This document shows positions 33,659-41,423 of a stretch of 64,000 bases of DNA, piece by piece. The stretch spans positions 3,844,001-3,908,000 of the forward strand of contig NZ_CP089214.1 in the NCBI RefSeq assembly GCF_021183625.1, written 5' to 3'. The first letter of the stretch is position 1. Each line of letters opens with the position of its first letter. Below the pieces are notes generated by a model that saw nothing but the letters and a program-made list of their open reading frames with translations, ran no database searches and was not told the origin of the DNA. The position numbers and the translations under genes were made by a program. This DNA comes from Nocardia asteroides (lineage in GTDB: Bacteria; Actinomycetota; Actinomycetes; Mycobacteriales; Mycobacteriaceae).

Positions 33659-35680
33659 TCACCAGATCTGCACGCGCTCGGCGGGCTCCAGGTAGAGCCC
33701 GTCGCCCGGCCGCACCCCGAACGCCTCGTGGAAGCTGTCGATATTGCGGACGACGGCATTGCAGCGGAACTCCGGCGGGGAGTGCGGGTCGACCGCGAGC
33801 CTGCGGATCGCCTCCTCCGGCCGCGCCTTGGTGCGCCACACCTGGGCCCAGCCGTAGAAGACCCGCTGCAGCCCGGTGAGGCCGTCGATCACCGGCGGCT
33901 CGGCGCCGTTCAGCGAGATCCGGTAGGCGGCCAGGGCGATCGAGAGGCCACCGAGGTCGCCGATGTTCTCGCCGATGGTGAACTCGCCGTTCACCGTGTT
34001 CTCGTCCGGCAGCGCCTGCGGGGAGAGCACGTCGTACTGGGCGATCAGCGCCTTGGTCCGGATGCCGAACTCGGCGCGGTCGGCATCGCTCCACCAGTCG
34101 ACCAGGTTGCCGTCGCCGTCGTACTCGGCGCCCTGGTCGTCGAAGCCGTGCCCGATCTCGTGGCCGATCACCGCGCCGATGCCGCCGTAGTTGGCGGCGT
34201 CGTCGGCGTGCACGTCGAAGAACGGCGGCTGCAGGATGGCGGCCGGGAAGACGATCTCGTTCAGGCCGGGGTTGTAGTAGGCGTTCACGGTCTGCGGGGT
34301 CATGAACCACTCGCCGCGATCGACCGGGCCGCCCAGCTTGCCGAGGTCGCGGTCGAACTCGGCGGCGTAGCCGCGGCGGTAGTTGCCGACCGGGTCGGCG
34401 GGGTCGATCACGATGGCCGAGTAGTCCCGCCAGCTGTCCGGGTAGCCGATCTTCGGGGTGAACTTCTCCAGCTTGGCCAGCGCCGCGGTCCTGGTCTCCG
34501 GGCTCATCCAGGGCAGCTCGGCGATATTGCGCCGGTACGCCTCCTGCAGGTTGCCGACCAGCTCCAGCATCCGGTCCTTCGCCTCCGGCGGGAAGTGCCT
34601 GGCCACGTAGAGCTTGCCGACCGCCTCGCCGAGCAGCTCCTGCACCAGCGCGACCCCGCGCTTCCAGCGCTCGCGGTTCTCGGTGGCGCCGGTCAGGGTG
34701 CGGCCGTAGAAGGCGAAGTTCTCCGCGACCAGCTCGTCGGTGAGGTACGGGGCGCGGGCGCGCAGCACCTGCCAGGCGGCCCAGGCCTGCCAGTCCGCGA
34801 GCGGAAGCTCGGCCCAGGCGGCCGCGAAGGCGCCGAGGTAGGAGGGCTGGCGCACCACCAGCTCGGCGAAGACCTCCGCGCCCGGCCGGTCCAGCCCGGC
34901 GGTCAGCGCGTCGGTCCAGGCCGCCCAGTCGAAGCCGGGGTGCTCGGCGGCGAGCGCGGCGAGGGTGGTCGGGTTGTAGCTCGCCTTGGCGTCGCGGCGG
35001 CGCACCACGTCCCAGTGGCCCGCGGCGAGGGTGCGCTCCAGCTCCAGCACGCGGGTGCCGATGCCGTCCAGGTCGGCGGGGAGCAGCGGGCGCACTCGCT
35101 CGTCGGCGGCGGCGACCGCGAAGATCCGGCCGATGTGCGCGACGTACTCCTCGCGGATGCTCGCGTACTCGTCGCCGCGGTAGTACGACTCGTCCGGGAG
35201 GCCGATCCCGGACTGGGTCAGGTACACCAGGTAGCGGGTGGAATCCTTGTCGTCGGTGTCGACGTAGACGCCGACCGCGCCGCGCACGCCGGTGCGCTGC
35301 ACCCTGCCGAGCAGGGCCGCGAAGGCGGAGCGGTCGGCGACCTCGGCCACCGCGGCGAGTTCGTCGGCGATGGGCCCGGCGCCGGCGGCAGCGATCGCGG
35401 CCTCGTCCAGGAAGCTGCTGTAGAGGTCGCCGATCCGCCTGGCGTCGCTGCCCGCGGGCGCCGCGGACTCGGCGGCCTCCAGGATGATCGCCCTGACGTC
35501 CCGCTCGGCCTGGTCGTACAGGGTGCGGAAGGCGCCGTCGACGGCGCGGTCGGCGGGGATTTCGTAGTCGGCCAGCCACTTGCCGTTGACGTGCGTGAAC
35601 AGGTCGTCCTGCGCTCGCACGCCCTCGTCGAGGTAGCTGAGATCGATACCGGAAGGACGGGTGAGTTCATCGGAGGTCAC
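33659..35680 (-). CDS. zmp1: M13-family zinc metallopeptidase (Zmp1/PepO-type)
   Basis: A 673-residue neprilysin-like peptidase. The zinc site is VIGHEIGHGFDDQG, with the third ligand in GENIGDLGG; the substrate-binding VNAYYNP and the C-terminal CNAVVRNIDSFHEAF complete the M13 signature. The N-terminus (PSGIDLSYLDEGVRAQDDLF, then HVNGKWL) closely follows that of mycobacterial Zmp1 (Rv0198c), which lacks a conventional signal peptide, as this one does. The GTG at 35678-35680 is preferred; a GTG 7 codons earlier is an alternative. In mycobacteria Zmp1 is linked to host-cell interaction; a peptide-processing role is all that can be inferred here. Confidence 0.92.
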   Translation of the reverse strand: MTSDELTRPSGIDLSYLDEGVRAQDDLFTHVNGKWLADYEIPADRAVDGAFRTLYDQAERDVRAIILEAAESAAPAGSDARRIGDLYSSFLDEAAIAAAGAGPIADELAAVAEVADRSAFAALLGRVQRTGVRGAVGVYVDTDDKDSTRYLVYLTQSGIGLPDESYYRGDEYASIREEYVAHIGRIFAVAAADERVRPLLPADLDGIGTRVLELERTLAAGHWDVVRRRDAKASYNPTTLAALAAEHPGFDWAAWTDALTAGLDRPGAEVFAELVVRQPSYLGAFAAAWAELPLADWQAWAAWQVLRARAPYLTDELVAENFAFYGRTLTGATENRERWKRGVALVQELLGEAVGKLYVARHFPPEAKDRMLELVGNLQEAYRRNIAELPWMSPETRTAALAKLEKFTPKIGYPDSWRDYSAIVIDPADPVGNYRRGYAAEFDRDLGKLGGPVDRGEWFMTPQTVNAYYNPGLNEIVFPAAILQPPFFDVHADDAANYGGIGAVIGHEIGHGFDDQGAEYDGDGNLVDWWSDADRAEFGIRTKALIAQYDVLSPQALPDENTVNGEFTIGENIGDLGGLSIALAAYRISLNGAEPPVIDGLTGLQRVFYGWAQVWRTKARPEEAIRRLAVDPHSPPEFRCNAVVRNIDSFHEAFGVRPGDGLYLEPAERVQIW

Positions 35681-35719
35681 ACCTCCAGTATGCCGACGCA
35701 CCCGCCTTCCGGGGTGGGG

Positions 35720-36202
35720 TCAGTTGGTCGGGCCGGGGGTGATGGTGATGCTGAACCGGTCCTGGACGTTCTGGTTGAACTCGTCCTCGCACTGCTGCAC
35801 CTTGGCCTGGTCGTTGCCCGCGCTGCTGACGCAGTCGACGAAGTCGGTGAAGCCCGCGTCCTCGAAGATGTTCCAGAAGAACAGCCCGAGCACCACGCTG
35901 ATCACGATGCCTGCCAGGCCGAGCAGCGCGCCCGCGATCGCCATGCCGCCGCCCGCCGCGGTGCCCGCCCGCGCCTTGACCCCGGCGATCAGCCCGAAGA
36001 TGATCGCGAAGACGCCGAACAGGATGCCGCCGACCAGGGTCCAGCAGCTGAGCAGCGCGATGATGCCGAGGACCAGCGCGGTGATCGCGAGCCCCTTGCC
36101 CTTGGGCGACTCCTGCCAGTAGCCGGGCTGGCCGGGCTGCCCGGGCGGCGGGGGGTACTGCCCGGACGGCGGGTACTGGCCCGGGGGCGGGTAGTGCGAC
36201 AT
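35720..36202 (-). CDS. DUF4190-type small membrane protein
   Basis: A 160-residue membrane protein. A Pro/Tyr/Gln/Gly-rich cytoplasmic N-terminus of about 30 residues with repeated GQYPP units is followed by two membrane segments (LAITALVLGIIALLSCWTLV...VFAIIFG and AIAGALLGLAGIVISVVLGL) around a Gly-rich loop. The outer C-terminal tail contains two cysteines (FVDCVSSAG, QCEDEF). The layout is DUF4190-like. The ATG at 36200-36202 follows CGAGAGGACAG. It is 39 bp upstream of zmp1 in the same orientation, so co-transcription is likely. Function is unknown. Confidence 0.75.
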   Translation of the reverse strand: MSHYPPPGQYPPSGQYPPPPGQPGQPGYWQESPKGKGLAITALVLGIIALLSCWTLVGGILFGVFAIIFGLIAGVKARAGTAAGGGMAIAGALLGLAGIVISVVLGLFFWNIFEDAGFTDFVDCVSSAGNDQAKVQQCEDEFNQNVQDRFSITITPGPTN

Positions 36203-36326
36203 GGCTGTCCTCTCGGTCGGGGGCCGTGCGCCGGACCGGTGCGGTGCGGCATGCGCTCGCCGGGGAATCGCACCGGTGGGGATCGGATGTTAATGATGCC
36301 GGGAAAAGATGTCCGGCAGGCGACGC

Positions 36327-37100
36327 TCAGTCCGCGCCGAGCCGCGCGTGCATCTCCCAGATCAGCACCTCGGACGGGCGCAGCGCGGTGATCCGCTGGC
36401 CGCCGGTGCGGGTGGCGCGCACCGCGTCGCCCTCGTCCAGCGGGCCCGCGCCCTCCATCGTCACCTCGCCGCGCGCGACGAAGACGTGCAGGTACAGCGC
36501 GGTGGGTAGCTGCACCGTCTGCTCCGGCGCCAGCCGCGCCACGTGCAGCGCGGCGTGCGAGCTGTTCAGCGCGATGGCGGCGTGCTCGCGGTGCCTCGGC
36601 ATGCCGGAGGCGACCGTGATCAGCCCGCCGCGGGCCAGCTCGTCGTCGATCTCGCGCTGCTGGTAGCCGGGGGTGAGCCCGGGCTCGTCCGGCACCACCC
36701 ACATCTGCACGAAGTGCACCGGCTCGTCGTGCGCGGTGAAGCGCGGGTCGGCGCGCCAGGAGTCGTTCTTCTCGGAGTGCAGGATGCCGGTGCCCGCGCT
36801 CATGCGCTGGGCCAGCCCCGGGTAGACGACGCCGCTGTGGCCGAGCGAATCCTGGTGCACCAGGCTGCCCTCCAGCACCCAGGTGACGATCTCCATGTCC
36901 CGGTGCGGGTGCGTCTCGAAACCCTGGCCCGGCGCCACCACGTCGTCGTTGTTCACCAGCAGCAGCCCGTGGTGCGTGTTCTCCGGGTCGTAGTGCGGGC
37001 CGAAGGAGAAGGAATGCTTGGAATCCAGCCAGGCGATTCGGGTCTTCATTCGGTCGCCGGCCCGATGGATGTCGATGTGCGGTGTGGTGAGCGTTGACAC
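36327..37100 (-). CDS. pirin family protein (quercetinase-type bicupin)
   Basis: A 257-residue bicupin. The metal-binding motif is in the N-terminal cupin: GFETHPHRDMEIVTWVLEGS, with His residues near 59, 61 and in a later GTGILHSEKN, and Glu in the same strand set. The first segment (RIAWLDSKHSFSFGPHYDPE) is the pirin/YhhW signature. Relatives bind Fe(II) and may dioxygenate flavonols or act as redox sensors. The GTG at 37098-37100 is preceded by GAGAGGAGGG. It stands alone. The physiological role is unknown. Confidence 0.85.
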   Translation of the reverse strand: MSTLTTPHIDIHRAGDRMKTRIAWLDSKHSFSFGPHYDPENTHHGLLLVNNDDVVAPGQGFETHPHRDMEIVTWVLEGSLVHQDSLGHSGVVYPGLAQRMSAGTGILHSEKNDSWRADPRFTAHDEPVHFVQMWVVPDEPGLTPGYQQREIDDELARGGLITVASGMPRHREHAAIALNSSHAALHVARLAPEQTVQLPTALYLHVFVARGEVTMEGAGPLDEGDAVRATRTGGQRITALRPSEVLIWEMHARLGAD

Positions 37101-37368
37101 CCGCCCTCCTCTCGGTCTTTCTTCAGGTTAGGAGCACCGGTGGTCGCGGTTCCCCGAATTCCTCGTGAAAAGTCCGGCGCATCGGACTTTACGCGGACGA
37201 CCGCCGCATGAACGGACCGTGACGAACCGGGCGCGATTCGCCCGATGCCGCGGGTATACGGCAGAGTGGACGAACCGGCGCGGGGGAACGGTCGCCGGTG
37301 GGCGGGGCGCGCGGCCGCGGCGGAACGCCGAATGCCGAGCGGCACAACGTGAGCGGAGGTGGCGGGCC

Positions 37369-37839
37369 ATGCGACCCGATGTGCTCGAACGGTTGGAGCG
37401 CGAACTCCGGGGTACCGCCGCGCGTGACGGGATTTCGGATTTCGTGGTCGGCGTGGCGGTGTTCCGCGAACACAAACTGCTGGTGGTCCGGCGGGTGCCC
37501 GGCGACTATCGCGGCGGTTTGTACGAGCTGCCCGGCGGCGGGGTGGAATCCGGCGAGACATTCGCGGAATCGGTAGCCAGGGAACTGCTGGAGGAATCCG
37601 GGCTGCGGCTGCGCCGGATCACCGAATACCTCGGCGCCACCGACTACGCGACCAGGCGCCGGGCGCGGGTGCGGAAATTCGGATTCCTGGTGGAAACCGA
37701 GCCGGGCGAGGTATCGCTCGCCCCCGGCGAACACGACGACCACGCCTGGATCGACGCGGAATCGCTCTCCGGGCTGCCGATGGCGGAGGACGTCCGCGAG
37801 GCGGTGCGGGCCCTCGTCGAGGAGCCGCGCGCCTCGTGA
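37369..37839 (+). CDS. NUDIX hydrolase
   Basis: A 156-residue single-domain NUDIX enzyme. The Nudix box is intact (GGGVESGETFAESVARELLE followed by ESGL), matching GX5EX7REUXEEXGU at about residues 62-84. The flanking strands (FVVGVAVFREHKLLVVRRV and VRKFGFLVETEPGEV) are as expected. GAGCGGAGGTGGCGGGCC provides the ribosome-binding site for the ATG at 37369. It hydrolyses a nucleoside diphosphate derivative of unknown identity. It ends 35 bp before the MFS gene and may be co-transcribed with it. Confidence 0.85.
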   Translation: MRPDVLERLERELRGTAARDGISDFVVGVAVFREHKLLVVRRVPGDYRGGLYELPGGGVESGETFAESVARELLEESGLRLRRITEYLGATDYATRRRARVRKFGFLVETEPGEVSLAPGEHDDHAWIDAESLSGLPMAEDVREAVRALVEEPRAS

Positions 37840-37874
37840 CCGGTGCCATCGCCCGTGACCGGTAACCTCACCCC

Positions 37875-39383
37875 GTGTCCGGTGTGCGGGAGCGGTGGGG
37901 TTCGGGTGTGCAGGCTGTCCGCACGCACCCCGCGGCGCTGCGGCTGTCGCTGGTCCGGTTCGCCGCGCAGTTCGGCGACGGGGTGTTCCAGGCCGCGCTC
38001 TCCGGCGCGATTCTCTTCAACCCAGAGCGGGAGACCGATCCGGCGGCCATCGCCGCCGGTTTCGCGGTGCTGTTGCTGCCGTACTCGCTGATCGGGCCCT
38101 ATGCGGGGGCGCTGCTCGACCGCTGGGATCGGCGCAGGGTGTTGCTCGGCGCGAGCCTGCTGCGGCTGCTGCTCATCGTCGCGGTGAGCCTGAGCCTGCT
38201 CGGCGGGGCCTCGTCGGAGCTGCTGCTGATCGGCGCGCTCGCGGTGGTCGGGATCAGCCGGTTCGTCTCCGCCGGGGTCTCCGCGGCGCTGCCCCTCGTG
38301 CTGCCCGCGCGGCTGCTGGTGCCGATGAACTCGGTGCTGGCCACGGTGGCGTCCGGGTGTGCGGCGGGCGGTGCCGCGGTGGCGGTCGGGGTGATCGGTG
38401 CGTTCGGGGCGGGGGACAGTGCGTCGGCGATCGCGGTGGCGGTGGCCGGGAGCGGGCCGCTGCTCGGTGCGCTGCTGGTCGCGGGGTTCCCGCCGGGCCG
38501 GCTCGGGCCGGGTGCGGAGTTCGGACCCGTTTCAGGACTCGGCCTCGGCACGGGAACGAGCACGGGTGCCGACCTCGATCGCCGCCCCGGGCCGGAGCGC
38601 GATGCCGACATCGGTGCGGGTGCGCAGCGGCGGCGGGCCGTGCGGGCCGATCTGCTGGCGGTGGCGGCGGGGCTGCGGACCGGGGCGGTCGCGGTCTGGC
38701 GCTCGCCGGAGGTCACCACCGCGATGTTCGGGATCGGCGCGCACCGCGTCGTCTTCGGGATGAACACGCTGGTCATGGTGCTGGTGCTGCGCCGACCGGA
38801 TTCGGGGGAGGCGGGCGTCGGCTCCGGGCTGCTCGGCTTCGGGGTGGCGATCGGCGTGACGGCGGCGGGCATGCTGCTCGCCGCGGTGCTCACCCCGCTG
38901 CTGATTCCGCGGCTCGGCCGTCCGCGCACGGTGCTGGCCGGGCTGGTGCTGGCGACCGTGGTGCAGCTGACGCTGGTGACGCCGATCGCGGTCGCCGCGG
39001 CGGGGCCGGCCGCGCAGCGCGCCCAGTACCTGCTGCTCGCGGGCGCCTTCCTGCTCGGCCTGGCCGGGCAGACGATCAAGCTCACCGGCGATGCCACCAT
39101 GCAGCTGGATATCGATGACACGCACCGCGGGCAGGTCTTCGCCCTGCAGGACACCGTCTTCAACATCACCTTCGTGCTGGCGCTGGCCGCGACCGCCACG
39201 GTGGTGCCCGCCGACGGGCGCTCACTCCCGGTCGTGCTGGCGGGCGCCGGCTGCTACCTCGCCGGGATCGCCGCCGTCCTGCTCACCGGCCGCCGGGCGC
39301 GGGCCGAGGTTCGGCCTGCGGCGCGAGCAGACACGGGCCGGGCGGCCAGGAGATATCCGGCCCGGCCGAAGCAGGCGCGGTAG
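37875..39383 (+). CDS. major facilitator superfamily permease
   Basis: A 502-residue membrane protein with about 12 hydrophobic segments and the MFS loop 2-3 motif in GPYAGALLDRWDRRRVLLGA. A long hydrophilic central loop of about 60 residues rich in Gly, Arg and Asp (around residues 205-265) separates the halves. The last helix (VVLAGAGCYLAGIAAVLLTG) is followed by about 35 basic, Ala/Arg-rich residues. This tail overlaps the 3' end of the DUF6802-like gene on the other strand by 101 bp. GTG 37875 is the start. The substrate is unknown. Confidence 0.85.
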   Translation: MSGVRERWGSGVQAVRTHPAALRLSLVRFAAQFGDGVFQAALSGAILFNPERETDPAAIAAGFAVLLLPYSLIGPYAGALLDRWDRRRVLLGASLLRLLLIVAVSLSLLGGASSELLLIGALAVVGISRFVSAGVSAALPLVLPARLLVPMNSVLATVASGCAAGGAAVAVGVIGAFGAGDSASAIAVAVAGSGPLLGALLVAGFPPGRLGPGAEFGPVSGLGLGTGTSTGADLDRRPGPERDADIGAGAQRRRAVRADLLAVAAGLRTGAVAVWRSPEVTTAMFGIGAHRVVFGMNTLVMVLVLRRPDSGEAGVGSGLLGFGVAIGVTAAGMLLAAVLTPLLIPRLGRPRTVLAGLVLATVVQLTLVTPIAVAAAGPAAQRAQYLLLAGAFLLGLAGQTIKLTGDATMQLDIDDTHRGQVFALQDTVFNITFVLALAATATVVPADGRSLPVVLAGAGCYLAGIAAVLLTGRRARAEVRPAARADTGRAARRYPARPKQAR

Positions 39384-39711
39384 CCCGGCCATCCGCCTCC
39401 CCCCGGACCGTCCACCCGAGCGGCTCGGCCGCCGCGTCCTCCGGCACCCCGGTGACCTGGTGATCCCAGGTACCGAGCCCGGTCGGATCGGTATAGAAGT
39501 GGTCGAGCACCCCGTCGTCGGTGAGATCGAGCGCGGACAGCTCGGCGATGCCGTCCCGATCGGCGTCCCAGAGCGCGTCGTCGAGCAGCCCGTCCCCGTC
39601 GAAATCCAGCCGCACCGCGTCGAGTGCCCCGCCGAGCGCCAGGTCGGCCGGGCTCGACCAGCCGTGCACCACACCGTCGCCGGTCCCGAAGACGTACTCG
39701 ATCTCGCTCAT
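39283..39711 (-). CDS. DUF6802-like protein with Asp-rich calcium-binding-type repeats
   Basis: A 142-residue protein. The N-terminal 100 residues contain three tandem units built around DxDxDG: RLDFDGDGLLDDALWD, ADRDGIAELSALD and LTDDGVLDHFYTD. This pattern resembles dockerin, EF-hand or thrombospondin-type calcium loops and matches what is annotated in Nocardia as DUF6802. The first strand (MSEIEYVFGTGDGVVHGWSS) is also typical. The last 40 residues are Pro/Ala-rich and lie across the MFS gene end. There is no signal peptide. It is divergent from the DUF4185 gene. Function is unknown. Confidence 0.7.
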   Translation of the reverse strand: MSEIEYVFGTGDGVVHGWSSPADLALGGALDAVRLDFDGDGLLDDALWDADRDGIAELSALDLTDDGVLDHFYTDPTGLGTWDHQVTGVPEDAAAEPLGWTVRGEADGRATAPASAGPDISWPPGPCLLAPQAEPRPAPGGR

Positions 39712-39814
39712 ACCGGCTTGGACGCGGCACGCCGGGCGCCGGTTCCGGGTAGGTTGTGGCTGCTCGGCCGTTCCACGTCCTCGGATCCCGCTCGACGACA
39801 GGAGTGCACCGCAG

Positions 39815-41422
39815 ATGGGTCGTGCCGGAAAGCGCGCACCGCTGATGTCCGCGCTGGTACTGGCCGGAGCCTTCGGCATGCCGAACGCGCAGGCCGCGCC
39901 GCATCCCTGGGCGCCGCCGCCGGTGAACAGCTGCGGCGAGACCGGGTTCGACCCGCTGCTCCGCGCCCCCGACCCGAGCGCACCGCCCGCACCCCCGATC
40001 CAGATCCCGGAGGTCATCGAGATCCCGGTGCTCTGGCCGGAGTTCACCCCGGTCCCGGTGCCCGACCCGCCGCAGAACGACACCCGCGTCGCCCAGCCCC
40101 CGCTGCCTGCCGACCCGTGCCACAACCCGTGCCCGGACGTCCGCGGGTCGGTACGCCCCGATGAGCCGTCCACCGGCACCGATCCCGACCCGCACCCCGG
40201 CGCCGCACCGCAGCAGAAACCGGGCTCCGGCAGCGCGGGTTCCAGCGGTTCAGGTTCGGGTTCCGGTTCGGGCGAGCCGATCAAGCTGCCCCGGGTCGTG
40301 ATCAAACCGGAGGTCGAGCCCATTCCGATCCCGGTGCCCGGCGGCCCCGGCCCCGAACCGCAGCCCGCCCCGCCGCCGGTGGTGAACCCCGTCGAGCCGG
40401 GCCCGGTCGCGAAACCGGTCGCCGCACGCTCGGTGGCCGAGGTCTCGGTGGTCGGGCAGGTGACCGGCCCCGGCTCGGAGAACCGCACCGATATGCGCTG
40501 GTCGGTGGATGGCACCGACCTCGGATTCGTCTACGAGAGCAAGCCGGGCGAGGTGGCCGTCGTCTTCGGCGACACCTTCGGCGAAGGCTGGGGCCCCGGC
40601 GGCGTCGGCACGCCGGAGGAGGACTGGCGCAGCAACGTGCTCGGCTTCAGCACCGACCGCGACCTGGCCGACGGCATGACCATCGACACGATGGTGCAGG
40701 ACAGCCCGTGCCACGCCGCCGAGGTGCTCGGCAGCCGCAAGATCAAGAACTGGGAGACGACCACCATCCCGACCTCCGGTTTCGCGCTCGGCGAGCGGCA
40801 GTACCTGAGCTACATGTCGGTGAACCGGTGGAGCCGGATTCCCGGGCTGTGGTGGACCAACCACGGCGGGCTGGCCTGGTCCGACGACGGCGGCCGCACC
40901 TGGACCAAGGACCAGCACGCGAAGTGGGAGAACCTCTTCGGGCTCGGCCGATTCCAGGTGGCGGCGATGGTGCCGCACGACGACTACGTCTACATGTTCG
41001 GCACCCCGAACGGCCGGATCGGCGTGGCCGGGCTGGCCCGGGTGGCGCAGGCCGACGTGGCGAACAAATCCGCCTACCAGTACTGGGTGAACGGCAGCTG
41101 GGCCCCGGCCGCGGAGAATCGGGCGACGCCGCTCTTCCTCGGGATGGCCAGCGAGCTCTCGGTGCGCCACGACGCCGCCTCCGGCCAGTGGCAGATGACC
41201 TACCTGGACTCGATGACCGGCGCCATCGTGCTGCGCACCGCCGCGGAGCCGCAGGGCGTCTGGAGCGACGCGGTGCCGCTGGTCTCCACCGCCGACTACC
41301 CCAAGACCTACGGCGGCTTCATCCACCCCTGGTCCACCGGGGGGGACCTGTACTTCCTGCTCTCGGCCTGGGACAGCTACAACGTCTACCTGATGCACGC
41401 CAGGCTGAACGAGCCGCGCTGA
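39815..41422 (+). CDS. secreted protein with Pro-rich linker and DUF4185 domain
   Basis: A 535-residue exported protein. The signal peptide (about residues 1-28, ending NAQAAP) is followed by about 170 residues of Pro/Glu/Gly/Ser-rich linker including a (GS)n tract. The C-terminal DUF4185 domain of about 320 residues has a beta-propeller-like, glycosidase-family look, with GTDLGFVYESKPGEVAVVFG, repeated WSDDGGRTWTKD-type Asp-box motifs and SIDASE-like aromatic clusters (GLWWTNHGGLAW). The linker and exported location suggest a cell-wall-spanning enzyme or binder. AGGAGTGCACCGCAG precedes the ATG. A frame open upstream is rejected as lying in the divergent promoter region. Confidence 0.8.
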   Translation: MGRAGKRAPLMSALVLAGAFGMPNAQAAPHPWAPPPVNSCGETGFDPLLRAPDPSAPPAPPIQIPEVIEIPVLWPEFTPVPVPDPPQNDTRVAQPPLPADPCHNPCPDVRGSVRPDEPSTGTDPDPHPGAAPQQKPGSGSAGSSGSGSGSGSGEPIKLPRVVIKPEVEPIPIPVPGGPGPEPQPAPPPVVNPVEPGPVAKPVAARSVAEVSVVGQVTGPGSENRTDMRWSVDGTDLGFVYESKPGEVAVVFGDTFGEGWGPGGVGTPEEDWRSNVLGFSTDRDLADGMTIDTMVQDSPCHAAEVLGSRKIKNWETTTIPTSGFALGERQYLSYMSVNRWSRIPGLWWTNHGGLAWSDDGGRTWTKDQHAKWENLFGLGRFQVAAMVPHDDYVYMFGTPNGRIGVAGLARVAQADVANKSAYQYWVNGSWAPAAENRATPLFLGMASELSVRHDAASGQWQMTYLDSMTGAIVLRTAAEPQGVWSDAVPLVSTADYPKTYGGFIHPWSTGGDLYFLLSAWDSYNVYLMHARLNEPR

Positions 41423-41423
41423 C

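Noticed and set aside
33728..36391. Plus-strand open frame opposite zmp1 and the DUF4190 gene
   Set aside because: It spans two genes and the gap between them, has no recognisable domain, and opposes a complete M13 peptidase.
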